A stretch of 64,000 nt of DNA from Allocoprobacillus sp002160865 (GCF_042850985.1 NZ_AP031415.1:1116001-1180000); one strand, 5' to 3'. Numbered from the stretch's first letter, positions 34,662 to 43,972 are shown. Notes: a model not told the origin generated them from the letters alone. Numbers and translations are program-made.

Positions 34662-35370
34662 TATTCTTTCATTGTTTCCAGAGATGTTTGATGGCTTTTT
34701 AAAGACTTCTATTATCAAACGTGCTATTGATTCACAGGTTGTGGATGTTCATATTCATAATTTTCGTGAATTTGCTGATAATAAACATAAAAAAGTAGAT
34801 GATTATCCTTATGGTGGAGGACAGGGGATGGTTTTGATGTGTCAACCTATTATTGATTGTTTAAAGACATTGACAACTCCTGACAGTCTTGTGATTTTAA
34901 TGTCACCACAAGGTCAGACTCTCCATCAGCAGTTAAGTTATCAGTTGTCTTTGGAAAAACATCTTATCTTTATTTGTGGTCATTATGAAGGTTTCGATGA
35001 ACGTATCCGTGATTATGTGGATATGGAGTTATCAATTGGTGATTATGTCTTAACGGGTGGAGAATTAGCCAGTATGGTATGCTGTGATGCGATTATTCGT
35101 TTATTAGATGGTGCTATTCGTGAAGCTTCACACGAAGATGATTCATTTAGTCAAGGGTTGTTAGAATATCCTCAATATACCCGTCCCTATGAATACGATG
35201 GCAATTGTGTTCCAGATGTTTTGATGAGTGGTCATCATGAAAATATTCGTCAATGGCGTTTAGAACAGTCTTTAAGAAAAACTTATCTCAAACGTCCAGA
35301 TTTATTAAAAAATAGAGTGTTGAGTGATGAAGAATTGAAAATATTAGAGAAAATCACAAAAAAAGATTGA
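34651..35370 (+). CDS. trmD: tRNA (guanine-N1)-methyltransferase TrmD
   Basis: A 239-residue SPOUT (knotted) methyltransferase that makes m1G37, preventing frameshifting. MKIDILSLFPEMFDGFLKTSII is the diagnostic start; the SAM knot is ICGHYEGFDERIRDYVDMELSIGDYVLTGGE; YPQYTRP binds tRNA. ATG 34651 (8 bases from AAGG) is preferred over 34648. The stop overlaps the rplS promoter. Confidence 0.97.
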   Translation: MKIDILSLFPEMFDGFLKTSIIKRAIDSQVVDVHIHNFREFADNKHKKVDDYPYGGGQGMVLMCQPIIDCLKTLTTPDSLVILMSPQGQTLHQQLSYQLSLEKHLIFICGHYEGFDERIRDYVDMELSIGDYVLTGGELASMVCCDAIIRLLDGAIREASHEDDSFSQGLLEYPQYTRPYEYDGNCVPDVLMSGHHENIRQWRLEQSLRKTYLKRPDLLKNRVLSDEELKILEKITKKD

Positions 35371-35395
35371 TTTTCATGATGAAAAATGATAATAT
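35367..35395 (+). promoter_or_regulatory. rplS promoter
   Basis: TTGATT (35367-35372), 17-bp spacer, TAATAT (35390-35395), overlapping the trmD stop codon. Confidence 0.7.
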
Positions 35396-35399
35396 CTTT

Positions 35400-35480
35400 A
35401 AGTCTTTGGACGCAGAAGCTCCGCTGGTTACATAACGTATGAACTTCGTAGATAAATATTGTGAAGGAGGAAGTCATATC
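35400..35480 (+). promoter_or_regulatory. L19 ribosomal protein leader
   Basis: The 5' UTR of rplS contains GGACGCAGAAGCTCCGC and TACATAACGTATGAACTTCGT, forming a compact set of hairpins (for example ACGTATGAACTTCGT). Firmicute rplS genes carry the L19 leader motif at this place. Recognition is by position and general appearance; a covariance search would decide. Confidence 0.65.
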
Positions 35481-35831
35481 ATGAATATGCAATTAGTACA
35501 AGAAATTACAAAAAAACAATTAAGAAATGACATTCCAGATTTTAAACCTGGAGATACTTTAAAAGTTTATGTTAAAATTCAAGAAGGTGACAAAACACGT
35601 ACTCAGTTATTTGAAGGTGTTTGTATCGCTAGAAAAGGTGGAGGAATTTCTGAAACTTTTACAGTCAGAAAAATTTCTTACCAAGTTGGTGTAGAAAGAG
35701 TTTTCCCACTTCATTCACCAATTATTGATAGAATTGAAGTTGCTAAAATTGGTAAAGTACGTAGAGCTAAATTACATTACTTACGTGGATTATCTGGAAA
35801 AGCTGCAAGAATTAAAGAAATTCGTAAATAG
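35481..35831 (+). CDS. rplS: 50S ribosomal protein L19
   Basis: A 116-residue protein at the 30S-50S interface. Motifs: FKPGDTLKVYVKIQEGDKTRTQLFEGVCIARKG (start of block FKPGDTLKVYVKI) and YLRGLSGKAARIKE. The start at 35481 is the one next to GGAGGAAG and matches family length; an upstream in-frame ATG at 35439 lies in the leader. It has its own promoter, a leader and terminator, so it is separable from trmD. Confidence 0.97.
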   Translation: MNMQLVQEITKKQLRNDIPDFKPGDTLKVYVKIQEGDKTRTQLFEGVCIARKGGGISETFTVRKISYQVGVERVFPLHSPIIDRIEVAKIGKVRRAKLHYLRGLSGKAARIKEIRK

Positions 35832-35832
35832 G

Positions 35833-35860
35833 AAGTATGGGATTTTCCCATACTTTTTTT
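35833..35860 (+). terminator. rplS terminator
   Basis: AAGTATGGGA-TTT-TCCCATACTT stem followed by T6. Confidence 0.9.
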
Positions 35861-35926
35861 CTAGCCTTTTTGATTATTTAAAGTTATAATAAAAAGTGTT
35901 TGAATATGATACAAGGAGCGATAAGT

Positions 35927-36469
35927 GTGAATAAAAAGAAAATATATATTTCTCTTATTGAAATTATTGTTGTGATAGCACTGACAATTGGTATTTTTAA
36001 GTTTGTCGTTATTCCTGTGAGAATAGAAGGTGTTTCAATGGAGAATACTCTCCATGATCACAGTATTGCTATGATTAATGCAACAGGTATTCAAGAAGAT
36101 AATATTCAACGTTTTGATATCGTTGTTTTAAATAGTCAACAGTTGAATGAAAAAATCATTAAAAGAGTGATTGGTTTACCTAATGAAACAGTGAAGTTTA
36201 TGAATGATGAATTGTATATTAATGGAAATCATATTGAACAAGATTTTTTAGATGATGATTTTGTTGAAAAAGCAAAAATGACTTATAATGTTGATCAATT
36301 TACTGATGATTTTGAAGTGACTTTAGCAGATGGTGAATATTTTGTAATGGGTGATAATCGTTTGCGTTCAACAGATTCAAGAGAATTAGGACCTTTTCGA
36401 TTAGATGATATTGTTGGTATGAAAGGGTTAGTGATTTATCCTTTTTCTGATATTCAGTGGATTGATTAA
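35927..36469 (+). CDS. lepB: Signal peptidase I
   Basis: A 180-residue type I signal peptidase. One N-terminal membrane anchor (residues 8-29), catalytic Ser37 in RIEGVSMENTL, catalytic Lys79 in KIIKRVIGLPNE, and the closing box YFVMGDNRLRSTDSRELGPF. It cleaves Sec/Tat signal peptides on the outer face of the membrane. The start is GTG at 35927, 8 bases after AAGGAG; upstream TTG (35900) and ATG (35906) have no SD. It lies between rplS and rbgA. Confidence 0.94.
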   Translation: MNKKKIYISLIEIIVVIALTIGIFKFVVIPVRIEGVSMENTLHDHSIAMINATGIQEDNIQRFDIVVLNSQQLNEKIIKRVIGLPNETVKFMNDELYINGNHIEQDFLDDDFVEKAKMTYNVDQFTDDFEVTLADGEYFVMGDNRLRSTDSRELGPFRLDDIVGMKGLVIYPFSDIQWID

Positions 36470-36481
36470 GGAGGTGTCGTT

Positions 36482-37369
36482 ATGGCTAATGAAAATACAA
36501 AAATGAATATTCATTGGTTTCCGGGTCATATGGCAAAAGCCAGAAGGGAAATCAGTGAAAAAATCAAAGTTGTTGATATTGTGATTGAACTGGTAGATGC
36601 ACGTGCTCCGTATTCTTCTAAAAATCCAATGATTAATGAAATCATCAAAAATAAACCTCGTTTTATCATTTTAACAAAAAAAGATATGGCTGATGATCAA
36701 TATACCAAACAATGGGTACAATATTATGAACAATGTGGTTATCAGGCTATGAGTGTGAACTTGAAAAATTTTAATGAATATCAAAAAATCATTGAAAAAT
36801 GTCGTTATGTATTAAAGGATAAAATGGAAAAAGAAAAAGCCAGAGGTTTAAAACCACGTGCTATGAGAGCAATGGTGTTAGGAATACCTAATGTAGGTAA
36901 ATCTACTTTTATTAATAGACTGGCTAATCGAAAGGCAACAGTCACGGGGAATAAACCGGGTGTGACAAAAGCACAACAAATCATTAGAGTTGCGAAAGAT
37001 TTTGAATTGTTTGATACACCGGGTGTCTTGTGGCCTAAATTAGATGATGCACATGTTGCACAAAACATAGCTTTACTTGGTTCAATTAAACAAAGTATTT
37101 TACCTTTAGATGATTTATTTATTGCGGCCATGCGTTATTTATCTTTGCATTATCCTCAATTATTAAAAGACCGATATCAATTGGAAATTGATTTAGAAAA
37201 TGAAAACTGGATTGTTGATGCATTTGATCATATTGCTAAAGTGAGAAAAATCAAACCTTTAAAAGGTGAAACGGATTATGATCGAGTTATGGTAGTTTTC
37301 TTCAGTGAAATTAATGATGGTAGTATTGGAAAAATCACTTGGGAGGATCTTTCATGTGTGAACGTTTAA
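36482..37369 (+). CDS. rbgA: Ribosome biogenesis GTPase RbgA (YlqF)
   Basis: A 295-residue circularly permuted GTPase; G4 (ILTKKDMAD) comes before G1 (LGIPNVGKSTFINRL) and G3 (FDTPGVLWP). The N-terminal IHWFPGHMAKARREI is the family hallmark. It drives late 50S maturation (uL16 incorporation). SD AAGGAGGTG. Its end overlaps rnhB by 16 bases, the conserved rbgA-rnhB pair of Firmicutes. Confidence 0.96.
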   Translation: MANENTKMNIHWFPGHMAKARREISEKIKVVDIVIELVDARAPYSSKNPMINEIIKNKPRFIILTKKDMADDQYTKQWVQYYEQCGYQAMSVNLKNFNEYQKIIEKCRYVLKDKMEKEKARGLKPRAMRAMVLGIPNVGKSTFINRLANRKATVTGNKPGVTKAQQIIRVAKDFELFDTPGVLWPKLDDAHVAQNIALLGSIKQSILPLDDLFIAAMRYLSLHYPQLLKDRYQLEIDLENENWIVDAFDHIAKVRKIKPLKGETDYDRVMVVFFSEINDGSIGKITWEDLSCVNV

Positions 37370-37983
37370 AGTTTGAACAACAGGCTTATGATTTAGGAAA
37401 AAAATATATTGTAGGACTGGATGAAGCAGGACGTGGACCAATGGCAGGACCTTTAGTTGTAGGAGCAGTCATTTTCCCTCAAGGATATTATAATGATAAG
37501 ATTAACGATTCTAAAAAACTTACTGAAAAAAAGCGTGAAGAACTCTATCAGATTATTATTCAAGAAGCATTGGCCTATCAGATTGAAATTATTGATGTTG
37601 CAGATGTAGATCGCCTTAATGTTTATCAAGCCAGTAAAAAAGGGATGATTGATGCGATTGATCATCTTTCTATTCGACCAGATTATGCTTTGACAGATGC
37701 TATGCCACTAGGTGATGTGATTGAACATCAGGCGATTGTCAAAGGGGATGCCAAGTCTTTGAGTATTGGTGCTGCCAGTATTTTAGCAAAAGTGACACGT
37801 GACCATATCATGAATGATTATGCCAAGATTTATCCCGAATATGGTTTTGAAAAACATAAAGGCTATCCCACAAAACAACATAAAGAAGCTTTAAAAGCAT
37901 ATGGAGTGACTCCTATTCATAGACGTTCTTTTCAGCCAGTTATTGAAATGTTAAATCAACAATTAAGTTTATTTGATGAATAA
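37354..37983 (+). CDS. rnhB: Ribonuclease HII
   Basis: A 209-residue enzyme that removes ribonucleotides from DNA. Acidic catalytic motif YIVGLDEAGRGPMAGPLVVGA, YALTDAMPLG, and SIGAASILAKVTRD. The start ATG 37354 has GGGAGG upstream within rbgA. The stop shares one base with the next gene (TAATG). Confidence 0.96.
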   Translation: MCERLKFEQQAYDLGKKYIVGLDEAGRGPMAGPLVVGAVIFPQGYYNDKINDSKKLTEKKREELYQIIIQEALAYQIEIIDVADVDRLNVYQASKKGMIDAIDHLSIRPDYALTDAMPLGDVIEHQAIVKGDAKSLSIGAASILAKVTRDHIMNDYAKIYPEYGFEKHKGYPTKQHKEALKAYGVTPIHRRSFQPVIEMLNQQLSLFDE

Positions 37984-38741
37984 TGGAAGAAAAAATATTT
38001 TTATTATTAAAGGAATTTAGTCAAAAAATAAAAACATTTTTAAACCATCAATATGTAGGAGTCTATTTGCACGGTTCTTTGGCACTTGGATGTTTTCATC
38101 CGCAAAAAAGTGATGTTGATGTATTACTGGTTGTAGAATATGCTTTATCTCGAAAGCAAAAAGAGAAACTTATGGAAGAAATTATTAAACTTCATAATCT
38201 TTTACCACATGGTTTAGAAATAAGTGTTGTTTTGAAACAGTATTGTCAAAATTTTGAGTATCCCACACCTTATGAATTGCATTTTTCCCCAATGCATTTA
38301 TCAAAGTATCTTGATGATCCATTAGATTATATTTGTACAATGAATGGGATTGATCGAGATTTGGCAGCACATATGACGATTGTTTATCGTTTTGGAAAAG
38401 TTATTGGGGGACAAAATATTAAAGATGTTTTTTGTCCTGTTCCAGAAAAATATTATTTAGAGAGTTTATATTATGATATGGCAAGTTACATGCATGATGT
38501 GGAAAATCAACCTATGTATGTTATTCTTTCATTATGTCGTATTCTTGCTTACGTCAAGTCACATTTGTATTTGTCAAAGGAACAAGGGGCATTATACGCT
38601 TTAAAGTTTTTGCCTGAGAAAAATCATGCAATTATTTTACAGGCTTTATCATGTTATAGAGGAAATCAAACTATGCAAGTCAATGATGAAATAAGATTAT
38701 TTGTTAAGAATGTTTCTTATATGATTCAAAACAACCAATAA
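37983..38741 (+). CDS. AadA/ANT-like nucleotidyltransferase
   Basis: A 252-residue nucleotidyltransferase. Catalytic pocket VYLHGSLALGCFHPQKSDVDVLLVV shows the GS-x9-SDxD metal motif. The C-terminal half matches aminoglycoside 3''/9-adenylyltransferase-type helical domains (GIDRDLAAHMTIVYRFGKVIGG; YVKSHLYLSKEQGALYALKFLPE). It therefore resembles spectinomycin/streptomycin adenylyltransferases, but base composition and tight fit (one-base overlap with rnhB) look native. Resistance activity is unproven; it may modify another small molecule. Confidence 0.82.
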   Translation: MEEKIFLLLKEFSQKIKTFLNHQYVGVYLHGSLALGCFHPQKSDVDVLLVVEYALSRKQKEKLMEEIIKLHNLLPHGLEISVVLKQYCQNFEYPTPYELHFSPMHLSKYLDDPLDYICTMNGIDRDLAAHMTIVYRFGKVIGGQNIKDVFCPVPEKYYLESLYYDMASYMHDVENQPMYVILSLCRILAYVKSHLYLSKEQGALYALKFLPEKNHAIILQALSCYRGNQTMQVNDEIRLFVKNVSYMIQNNQ

Positions 38742-38757
38742 AATGATGGTTGTTTTT
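38728..38757 (+). terminator. Terminator after the AadA-like gene
   Basis: AAAACAACCA-N9-TGGTTGTTTT hairpin with T-rich tail. Confidence 0.8.
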
Positions 38758-38833
38758 AATTTTAAAAAAATTTTCATAGAAAAAAAGAAAAATACAAAAT
38801 TTTTGCGTATATAAATAATAGGAGGGTAATTAT

Positions 38834-39598
38834 ATGGAAGAATTAGTATTGTATTTTTCTTTAAAGTATAATGGAGATTTTCAAAAAATCTATAATGCTT
38901 TAATGAATAAAGAAAGAGTGAATGAAAGATTAAAAGTGGAGTTAATAAAACAAATGAAATGTCAGTACATAACAATCTTTAGTGATGAGTATCCAGAGTT
39001 ATTAAAACAGATTAACTGTCCACCATTTGTTTTATACTACTATGGTGATTTATCTTTGTTGAAAACAAAGACGATTGGTGTGGTAGGAATGCGTCAGATG
39101 AGTGATTATGGGAAACGTGCAACGCATCTTTTTGTGAAAGATTTGGTTCAAAATGGGTATACCATTGTCAGTGGAATGGCACGAGGTATTGATACAGTAG
39201 CTCATCAGAATGCGATTGCTTATGGTGGGAAAACAATTGCTGTTCTAGGAACTGGGATTGAATATTGCTATCCTAAGGAAAATGGATTGTTATATGAGGA
39301 ACTGAAAGAACATCAATTGGTTTTAAGTGAGTATCCTTTTTATACGGCACCACAAAAGCGTCTATTTCCTTTTCGTAATCGTATTATTGCTGGCCTGTCC
39401 TATAGTTTATTGATTAGCGAAGCCAAACAGAAAAGTGGAACAATGATTACTGCAGGTTATGCTTTAGAACAGGGAAAGGAGATTTATTGTATTCCCGGAC
39501 GTTTTGATGATTATGAAGGTTGTAATGAATTGATTAAACAGGGAGCCAGACTTGTTTCAAGTGCTCAGGATATTATGGAAGATGAAGATTATGGTTGA
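38834..39598 (+). CDS. dprA: DNA-processing protein DprA
   Basis: A 254-residue recombination mediator that protects incoming single strands and loads RecA in transformation. The Rossmann core holds TIGVVGMRQMSDYG, IVSGMARGIDTVAHQNAI, LGTGIEYCYPKEN and LISEAKQKSGTMITAGYALEQGKEIYCIPG. It is on the short side: there is a small N-terminal helical part and no C-terminal winged helix. SD AGGAGG. A competence role is consistent with comEA/comEC downstream at 48 kb. Confidence 0.94.
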   Translation: MEELVLYFSLKYNGDFQKIYNALMNKERVNERLKVELIKQMKCQYITIFSDEYPELLKQINCPPFVLYYYGDLSLLKTKTIGVVGMRQMSDYGKRATHLFVKDLVQNGYTIVSGMARGIDTVAHQNAIAYGGKTIAVLGTGIEYCYPKENGLLYEELKEHQLVLSEYPFYTAPQKRLFPFRNRIIAGLSYSLLISEAKQKSGTMITAGYALEQGKEIYCIPGRFDDYEGCNELIKQGARLVSSAQDIMEDEDYG

Positions 39599-39647
39599 CA
39601 AATTAGAAAAAAGACTTAATAATAGAAAACACGTAGGAGGTAATATG

Positions 39648-41723
39648 ATGGGTAAGAATTTAGTGATTGTCGAATCACCTTCAAAATCAAAAACAATTCA
39701 AAAGTATTTGGGTGCTGATTTTGAAGTGACTTCATCAAAAGGACATATTAGGGACTTGGCAACCACTGGAAAAGGTGGTTTAGGAGTTGATGTGGAAAAT
39801 GATTTTAAACCACATTATGTCATTAATAAGGATAAAAAAGATGTTGTTAAGGAATTGAAGAAATGTGTCAAAGAAGCAGATTATGTTTATTTGGCAACTG
39901 ACCCTGACCGTGAAGGGGAAGCTATTTCATGGCATCTGGCTGAAGTTTTAGGCTTGGATGAAACTTTAACGAATCGTATCGTTTTTAATGAGATTACACA
40001 TGATGCTGTTATTAATGCTTTAAAAAATCCTCGTACAATTGATCAGAATCTTGTGAAATCTCAGGAGACAAGAAGGGTTTTAGATCGTATTATTGGATTT
40101 AAACTTTCTAAATTATTACAAAAGAAGATTAAATCAAAATCAGCTGGACGTGTTCAATCAGTGGCATTGAGATTGATTTGTGAAAGAGAAAAAGAAATAG
40201 AAGCGTTTGTTCCAGAAGAATACTGGAAAGTCAAAGCTGTCTTTGAAAAAGATGATATCATGTTTGAAGCTGAATTGGCTAAACATAATCATCATAAGAT
40301 TGAACTTCATAATGAAGAAGAAACAAATGCGGTATATGAATCTTTAAATAAAGAATTTATTGTTAGTGATGTTAAAAAATCACAAAAGAAACGTGCATCT
40401 AAACCACCGTTTATTACATCAACTTTACAACAGGAAGCTTCTTCTAAATTAAACTTTAAGGCAAAACGTACAATGATGATTGCTCAAAAGCTTTATGAAG
40501 GGGTAGATATTGGAAATGAAACAGTTGGTTTGATTACGTATATGAGAACGGATTCGATTCGTTTATCAGAAAGTTTTATTCATGAAACAAAGCAGTATAT
40601 TAGTGAAAAATACGGAAAAGATTATGTAGGTAATGTCAAGGTTTCTAAGAAAAAAGAAAATGTCCAAGATGCCCATGAAGGAATTAGACCAACAAGTATT
40701 ATGCGTACACCAGAAAGTGTGAAAGAATATTTAAGTCATGATGAATATAAATTATATGCTTTAATTTATGCTAGAGCGATGGCTTCTTTGATGGCACCGG
40801 CTAAGTTAAATGCAACAACACTTTCATTAGATAACAATGGCTATGAATTTAGAGCGAGTGGTTCGGTTATTCAATTTGATGGATATTTAAGAGTTTATGG
40901 AGCTTATGAAAAGCAAAATGATGAATTGCTTCCAGAAGTTGTGGTGGATGAAAAACTTTTAAGCCAAGATATTCAAAAGTCACAACACTTTACAAAACCA
41001 CCAGCACGTTATAGTGAAGCAAAATTGATTAAAGAACTTGAAGATTTAGGAATTGGACGTCCAAGTACTTATGCAAGTATTATTGATACAATTGTGACAA
41101 GACAATATGTTGAAGTCATTGATAAGGCATTTAAACCTACTGAATCTGGTATTTTAACGAATGATAAACTGGTTGAATTTTTTGATAGTATTATTAATGT
41201 TGAATATACAGCACAAATGGAACAGGAGTTAGATGAAATTGCGGAAGGGCATGATGATTATGTACATGCTTTAACAACTTTTGAAGATAAGTTTGAACCA
41301 TTACTTGCTAATGCTTATGAGAAAATGGAGCAGATTCAACCACAAAAAACAGGAGAAACGTGTCCAGAATGTGGTGGGGATTTAGTTATTCGTAAAGGAA
41401 AATATGGTTCATTTGTTGCTTGTTCAAATTATCCAACTTGTAAGTATATTAAAAAAGAGCCAGAAACGATTGAATATACAGGAGAAAACTGTCCAAAATG
41501 TGGTAGTCCAATGGTGTATAAGACAGGACGCTATGGCAAGTTTGAAGCTTGTTCTAATTATCCTGAATGTAAATATATTAAAAGTGAAAAGAAGAAAGCT
41601 GAACCAGTTATGACGGATGAAGTTTGTCCTAATTGTGGTAGTCCTATTGTCATTAAAAAAGGACGTTTTGGAGAATTTAAAGCTTGTTCAGCTTATCCAA
41701 AATGCAAAACAATTATTAAATAA
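39648..41723 (+). CDS. topA: DNA topoisomerase I
   Basis: A 691-residue type IA topoisomerase. Toprim domain LVIVESPSKSKTIQKYLG and DPDREGEAISWHL; active Tyr in LITYMRTDSIRLS; PSTYASIIDTIVTRQYV. Three C-terminal four-Cys zinc modules follow (CPECGG...CSNYPTC, CPKCGS...CSNYPEC, CPNCGS...CSAYPKC). It relaxes negative supercoils. ATG 39648 (7 bases from GGAGG) or 39645 can serve as start. A longer reading from 39552 overlaps dprA and is rejected. Confidence 0.97.
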   Translation: MGKNLVIVESPSKSKTIQKYLGADFEVTSSKGHIRDLATTGKGGLGVDVENDFKPHYVINKDKKDVVKELKKCVKEADYVYLATDPDREGEAISWHLAEVLGLDETLTNRIVFNEITHDAVINALKNPRTIDQNLVKSQETRRVLDRIIGFKLSKLLQKKIKSKSAGRVQSVALRLICEREKEIEAFVPEEYWKVKAVFEKDDIMFEAELAKHNHHKIELHNEEETNAVYESLNKEFIVSDVKKSQKKRASKPPFITSTLQQEASSKLNFKAKRTMMIAQKLYEGVDIGNETVGLITYMRTDSIRLSESFIHETKQYISEKYGKDYVGNVKVSKKKENVQDAHEGIRPTSIMRTPESVKEYLSHDEYKLYALIYARAMASLMAPAKLNATTLSLDNNGYEFRASGSVIQFDGYLRVYGAYEKQNDELLPEVVVDEKLLSQDIQKSQHFTKPPARYSEAKLIKELEDLGIGRPSTYASIIDTIVTRQYVEVIDKAFKPTESGILTNDKLVEFFDSIINVEYTAQMEQELDEIAEGHDDYVHALTTFEDKFEPLLANAYEKMEQIQPQKTGETCPECGGDLVIRKGKYGSFVACSNYPTCKYIKKEPETIEYTGENCPKCGSPMVYKTGRYGKFEACSNYPECKYIKSEKKKAEPVMTDEVCPNCGSPIVIKKGRFGEFKACSAYPKCKTIIK

Positions 41724-41744
41724 AAGTCCCATATGGGACTTTTT
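41722..41744 (+). terminator. Internal terminator between topA and trmFO
   Basis: AAAAGTCCC-ATAT-GGGACTTTT hairpin within 35 bases separating two co-directional genes. Confidence 0.8.
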
Positions 41745-41758
41745 AGAAAGGAAAAAAT

Positions 41759-43048
41759 ATGGAAAGAGTCAATATTATTGGTGGTGGATTAGCAGGAGTG
41801 GAAGCGGCACATCAGCTGATTTTACGTCAGATTCCTGTTCGCCTCTATGAAATGCGTCCACATCAGACAACGGGAGCTCATAAAACAGAATATTTTGCGG
41901 AACTGGTCTGTTCTAATTCATTAAGAGCGGATGGATTAAATAATGCAGTGGGTGTCTTAAAAAAAGAGATGGAAATGAATAACAGCCTCATTATCAAATT
42001 TGCAAGGGAACATCAAGTACCAGCTGGTGGTTCGCTGGCTGTTGACCGTGAGGGTTTTTCAAAAGCGATTACTGAATATATTGAATCTCAACCTCTTATT
42101 GAGATTGTAAGAGAAGAAGTTACTGAGATTCCAGCAGGACCGACAATCATTGCTTCAGGTCCGTTGACAAGTACTCATTTGTCACAAAAGATTCAAGATT
42201 TATTACAACAAGATTATTTCTATTTTTATGATGCGGCAGCTCCTATCATTGAAAAAGAAAGTATTGATTTTTCAAAAGCTTATATGAAATCTCGTTATGA
42301 TAAAGGTGATGCCGAATATATTAATTGTCCAATGACCAAAGAAGAATTTGAAGCTTTTTATGATGCTTTAATCAATGCTGAAGTTGTCAAACCCAAAGAT
42401 TTTGAAGAAAAGTTTTTTGAAGGTTGTATGCCTTTTGAAGAAATTGCCAGACGTGGTCAACAGACATTGCTTTTTGGACCAATGAAACCAGTAGGATTAG
42501 AAAAAGACGGACAAAGACCCTATGCGGTTGTTCAGTTAAGACAGGATAATGCAGTGGGTTCATTATACAACATCGTTGGTTTTCAGACACATTTAAAATG
42601 GGGAGAACAGGAACGTATTATTCATATGATTCCCGGTTTAGAAAATGCGAAAATTGTGCGTTATGGTGTGATGCATCGTAATTGCTTTATATGTTCGCCA
42701 CGTTATCTTCGAGAAACTTATCAATTTATAAATCGTGATGATTTGTTTTTTGCTGGACAAATGACAGGAGTAGAAGGATATGTAGAGTCTGCGCAAAGTG
42801 GTATGGTTGCGGGAATGAATATGGCAAGATATTTACAAAAACAGCCACTGCTTATTTTCCCTCGTGAAACAGTGATGGGATCATTGGCTTATTATATTAC
42901 ACATGGGGATGAAAATAATTTTCAACCTATGAAAGCTAATTTTGGTATTTTGCCAGATCTTTTGACACGTGTGAAGAAAAAAGAACGTAAAGAAGCTTAT
43001 GCAAATCGTGCAATAACAGTGATGGAGGATTTTTTAAGTCATGTCTGA
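41759..43048 (+). CDS. trmFO: Folate-dependent tRNA m5U54 methyltransferase TrmFO
   Basis: A 429-residue FAD enzyme making ribothymidine at tRNA U54 using methylene-THF. FAD fold VNIIGGGLAGVEAAHQL, catalytic region ELVCSNSLRADGLNNAVG, and second Cys in HRNCFICSPRYLRE. The closing GQMTGVEGYVESAQSGMVAG is typical. SD AAAGGA. It overlaps xerC by 8 bases; this gid-codV order is conserved in Firmicutes, though clpQY and codY do not follow here. Confidence 0.97.
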   Translation: MERVNIIGGGLAGVEAAHQLILRQIPVRLYEMRPHQTTGAHKTEYFAELVCSNSLRADGLNNAVGVLKKEMEMNNSLIIKFAREHQVPAGGSLAVDREGFSKAITEYIESQPLIEIVREEVTEIPAGPTIIASGPLTSTHLSQKIQDLLQQDYFYFYDAAAPIIEKESIDFSKAYMKSRYDKGDAEYINCPMTKEEFEAFYDALINAEVVKPKDFEEKFFEGCMPFEEIARRGQQTLLFGPMKPVGLEKDGQRPYAVVQLRQDNAVGSLYNIVGFQTHLKWGEQERIIHMIPGLENAKIVRYGVMHRNCFICSPRYLRETYQFINRDDLFFAGQMTGVEGYVESAQSGMVAGMNMARYLQKQPLLIFPRETVMGSLAYYITHGDENNFQPMKANFGILPDLLTRVKKKERKEAYANRAITVMEDFLSHV

Positions 43049-43946
43049 TTTTGCAAAAATGGCAAATGACTACTTGTCTTATTTACAATATGTCAAAAAG
43101 TATTCTGCTTTAACAGTTACGGGGTATCAAAGAGATATTTATGAATTTATTGACTATTGTCATCGTGAAGGTATAGAAAGCTTTGGGGCTGTTCAATATT
43201 CTTTTTTAAGAGGTTATCTGGCATATTTACATACTAAAAGTTTATCACCTAAAACGATTAATCATAAAATGAGCAGTTTAAGAGGATTATATCGTTATTT
43301 ACAAAAAGAAGAATTGCTTGATGATAATCCATTCCTTTTGGTTGAGTCTTTAAAAGAACCACAGCGTCAACCAGACTTTCTTTATATGGATGAAATGCTG
43401 GATTTATTAGATAGTATTGATACACATACAGTTTTAGGGCGTCGTAATAAAGCTATGTTGGAATTGATGTATGCCTCAGGGCTACGTTGTCTGGAAGTCG
43501 TTGAAATGCAGTTGTCACAAATTGATTTTTCCAGACAGTTATTGTTTATTCATGGAAAAGGTGGGAAGGATCGTTATGTGCCTTTTCATGATTTGGCTGC
43601 CAAGTGGCTGAAAGATTATATTGAAAATGATCGTTATGAAATCATGATGAAAGCACATCAAGATCATAACTATGTATTTGTTAATAAATTAGGAAAACCA
43701 CTTACAAATCGTGGTGTTGAAGATATTGTGGATCGGGTTGTAAAAAATTATGATCCAACTAAGAAGATTCATCCACATACGATTCGTCATTCTTTTGCGA
43801 CTCATTTATTGGAACAGGGTCTTGATATTCGTGTTGTTCAAGAGTTGTTAGGACATGCCAATTTATCAACAACCCAAGTCTATACTCATATTACCAATCA
43901 GCATTTAAAAGAGGTTTATGATCATTCTCATCCAAGAAATCAATAA
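43041..43946 (+). CDS. xerC: Tyrosine recombinase XerC/CodV type
   Basis: A 301-residue chromosome-dimer resolvase. The SAM-like N-terminal domain binds DNA (residues 1-100). Catalytic residues: Arg in YASGLRCLEVVEM, Lys in HGKGGKDRYVPF, HxxR in HPHTIRHSFATHLLEQG, His in LGHANLSTTQVYTH with the nucleophilic Tyr in VYTH. Position after trmFO supports XerC rather than an integrase of a mobile element; no att sites or other phage genes are nearby. Confidence 0.93.
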   Translation: MSDFAKMANDYLSYLQYVKKYSALTVTGYQRDIYEFIDYCHREGIESFGAVQYSFLRGYLAYLHTKSLSPKTINHKMSSLRGLYRYLQKEELLDDNPFLLVESLKEPQRQPDFLYMDEMLDLLDSIDTHTVLGRRNKAMLELMYASGLRCLEVVEMQLSQIDFSRQLLFIHGKGGKDRYVPFHDLAAKWLKDYIENDRYEIMMKAHQDHNYVFVNKLGKPLTNRGVEDIVDRVVKNYDPTKKIHPHTIRHSFATHLLEQGLDIRVVQELLGHANLSTTQVYTHITNQHLKEVYDHSHPRNQ

Positions 43947-43963
43947 AGAAATGAGAATGTTTT
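43923..43963 (+). terminator. xerC terminator
   Basis: CATTCTCAT (43923-43931) pairs with ATGAGAATG (43951-43959), followed by TTTT; the stem begins inside the coding end. Confidence 0.7.
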
Positions 43964-43972
43964 AAAAAAATA

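Noticed and set aside
37983..38741. Recent horizontal acquisition of the AadA-like gene.
   Set aside because: Codon and base use look like the neighbours, the start overlaps rnhB by one base, and no repeats or transposase remnants flank it.
43041..43946. Tyrosine recombinase as a mobile-element integrase.
   Set aside because: It follows trmFO as in the conserved gid-codV pair, and no att duplication, tRNA target or phage genes are near.
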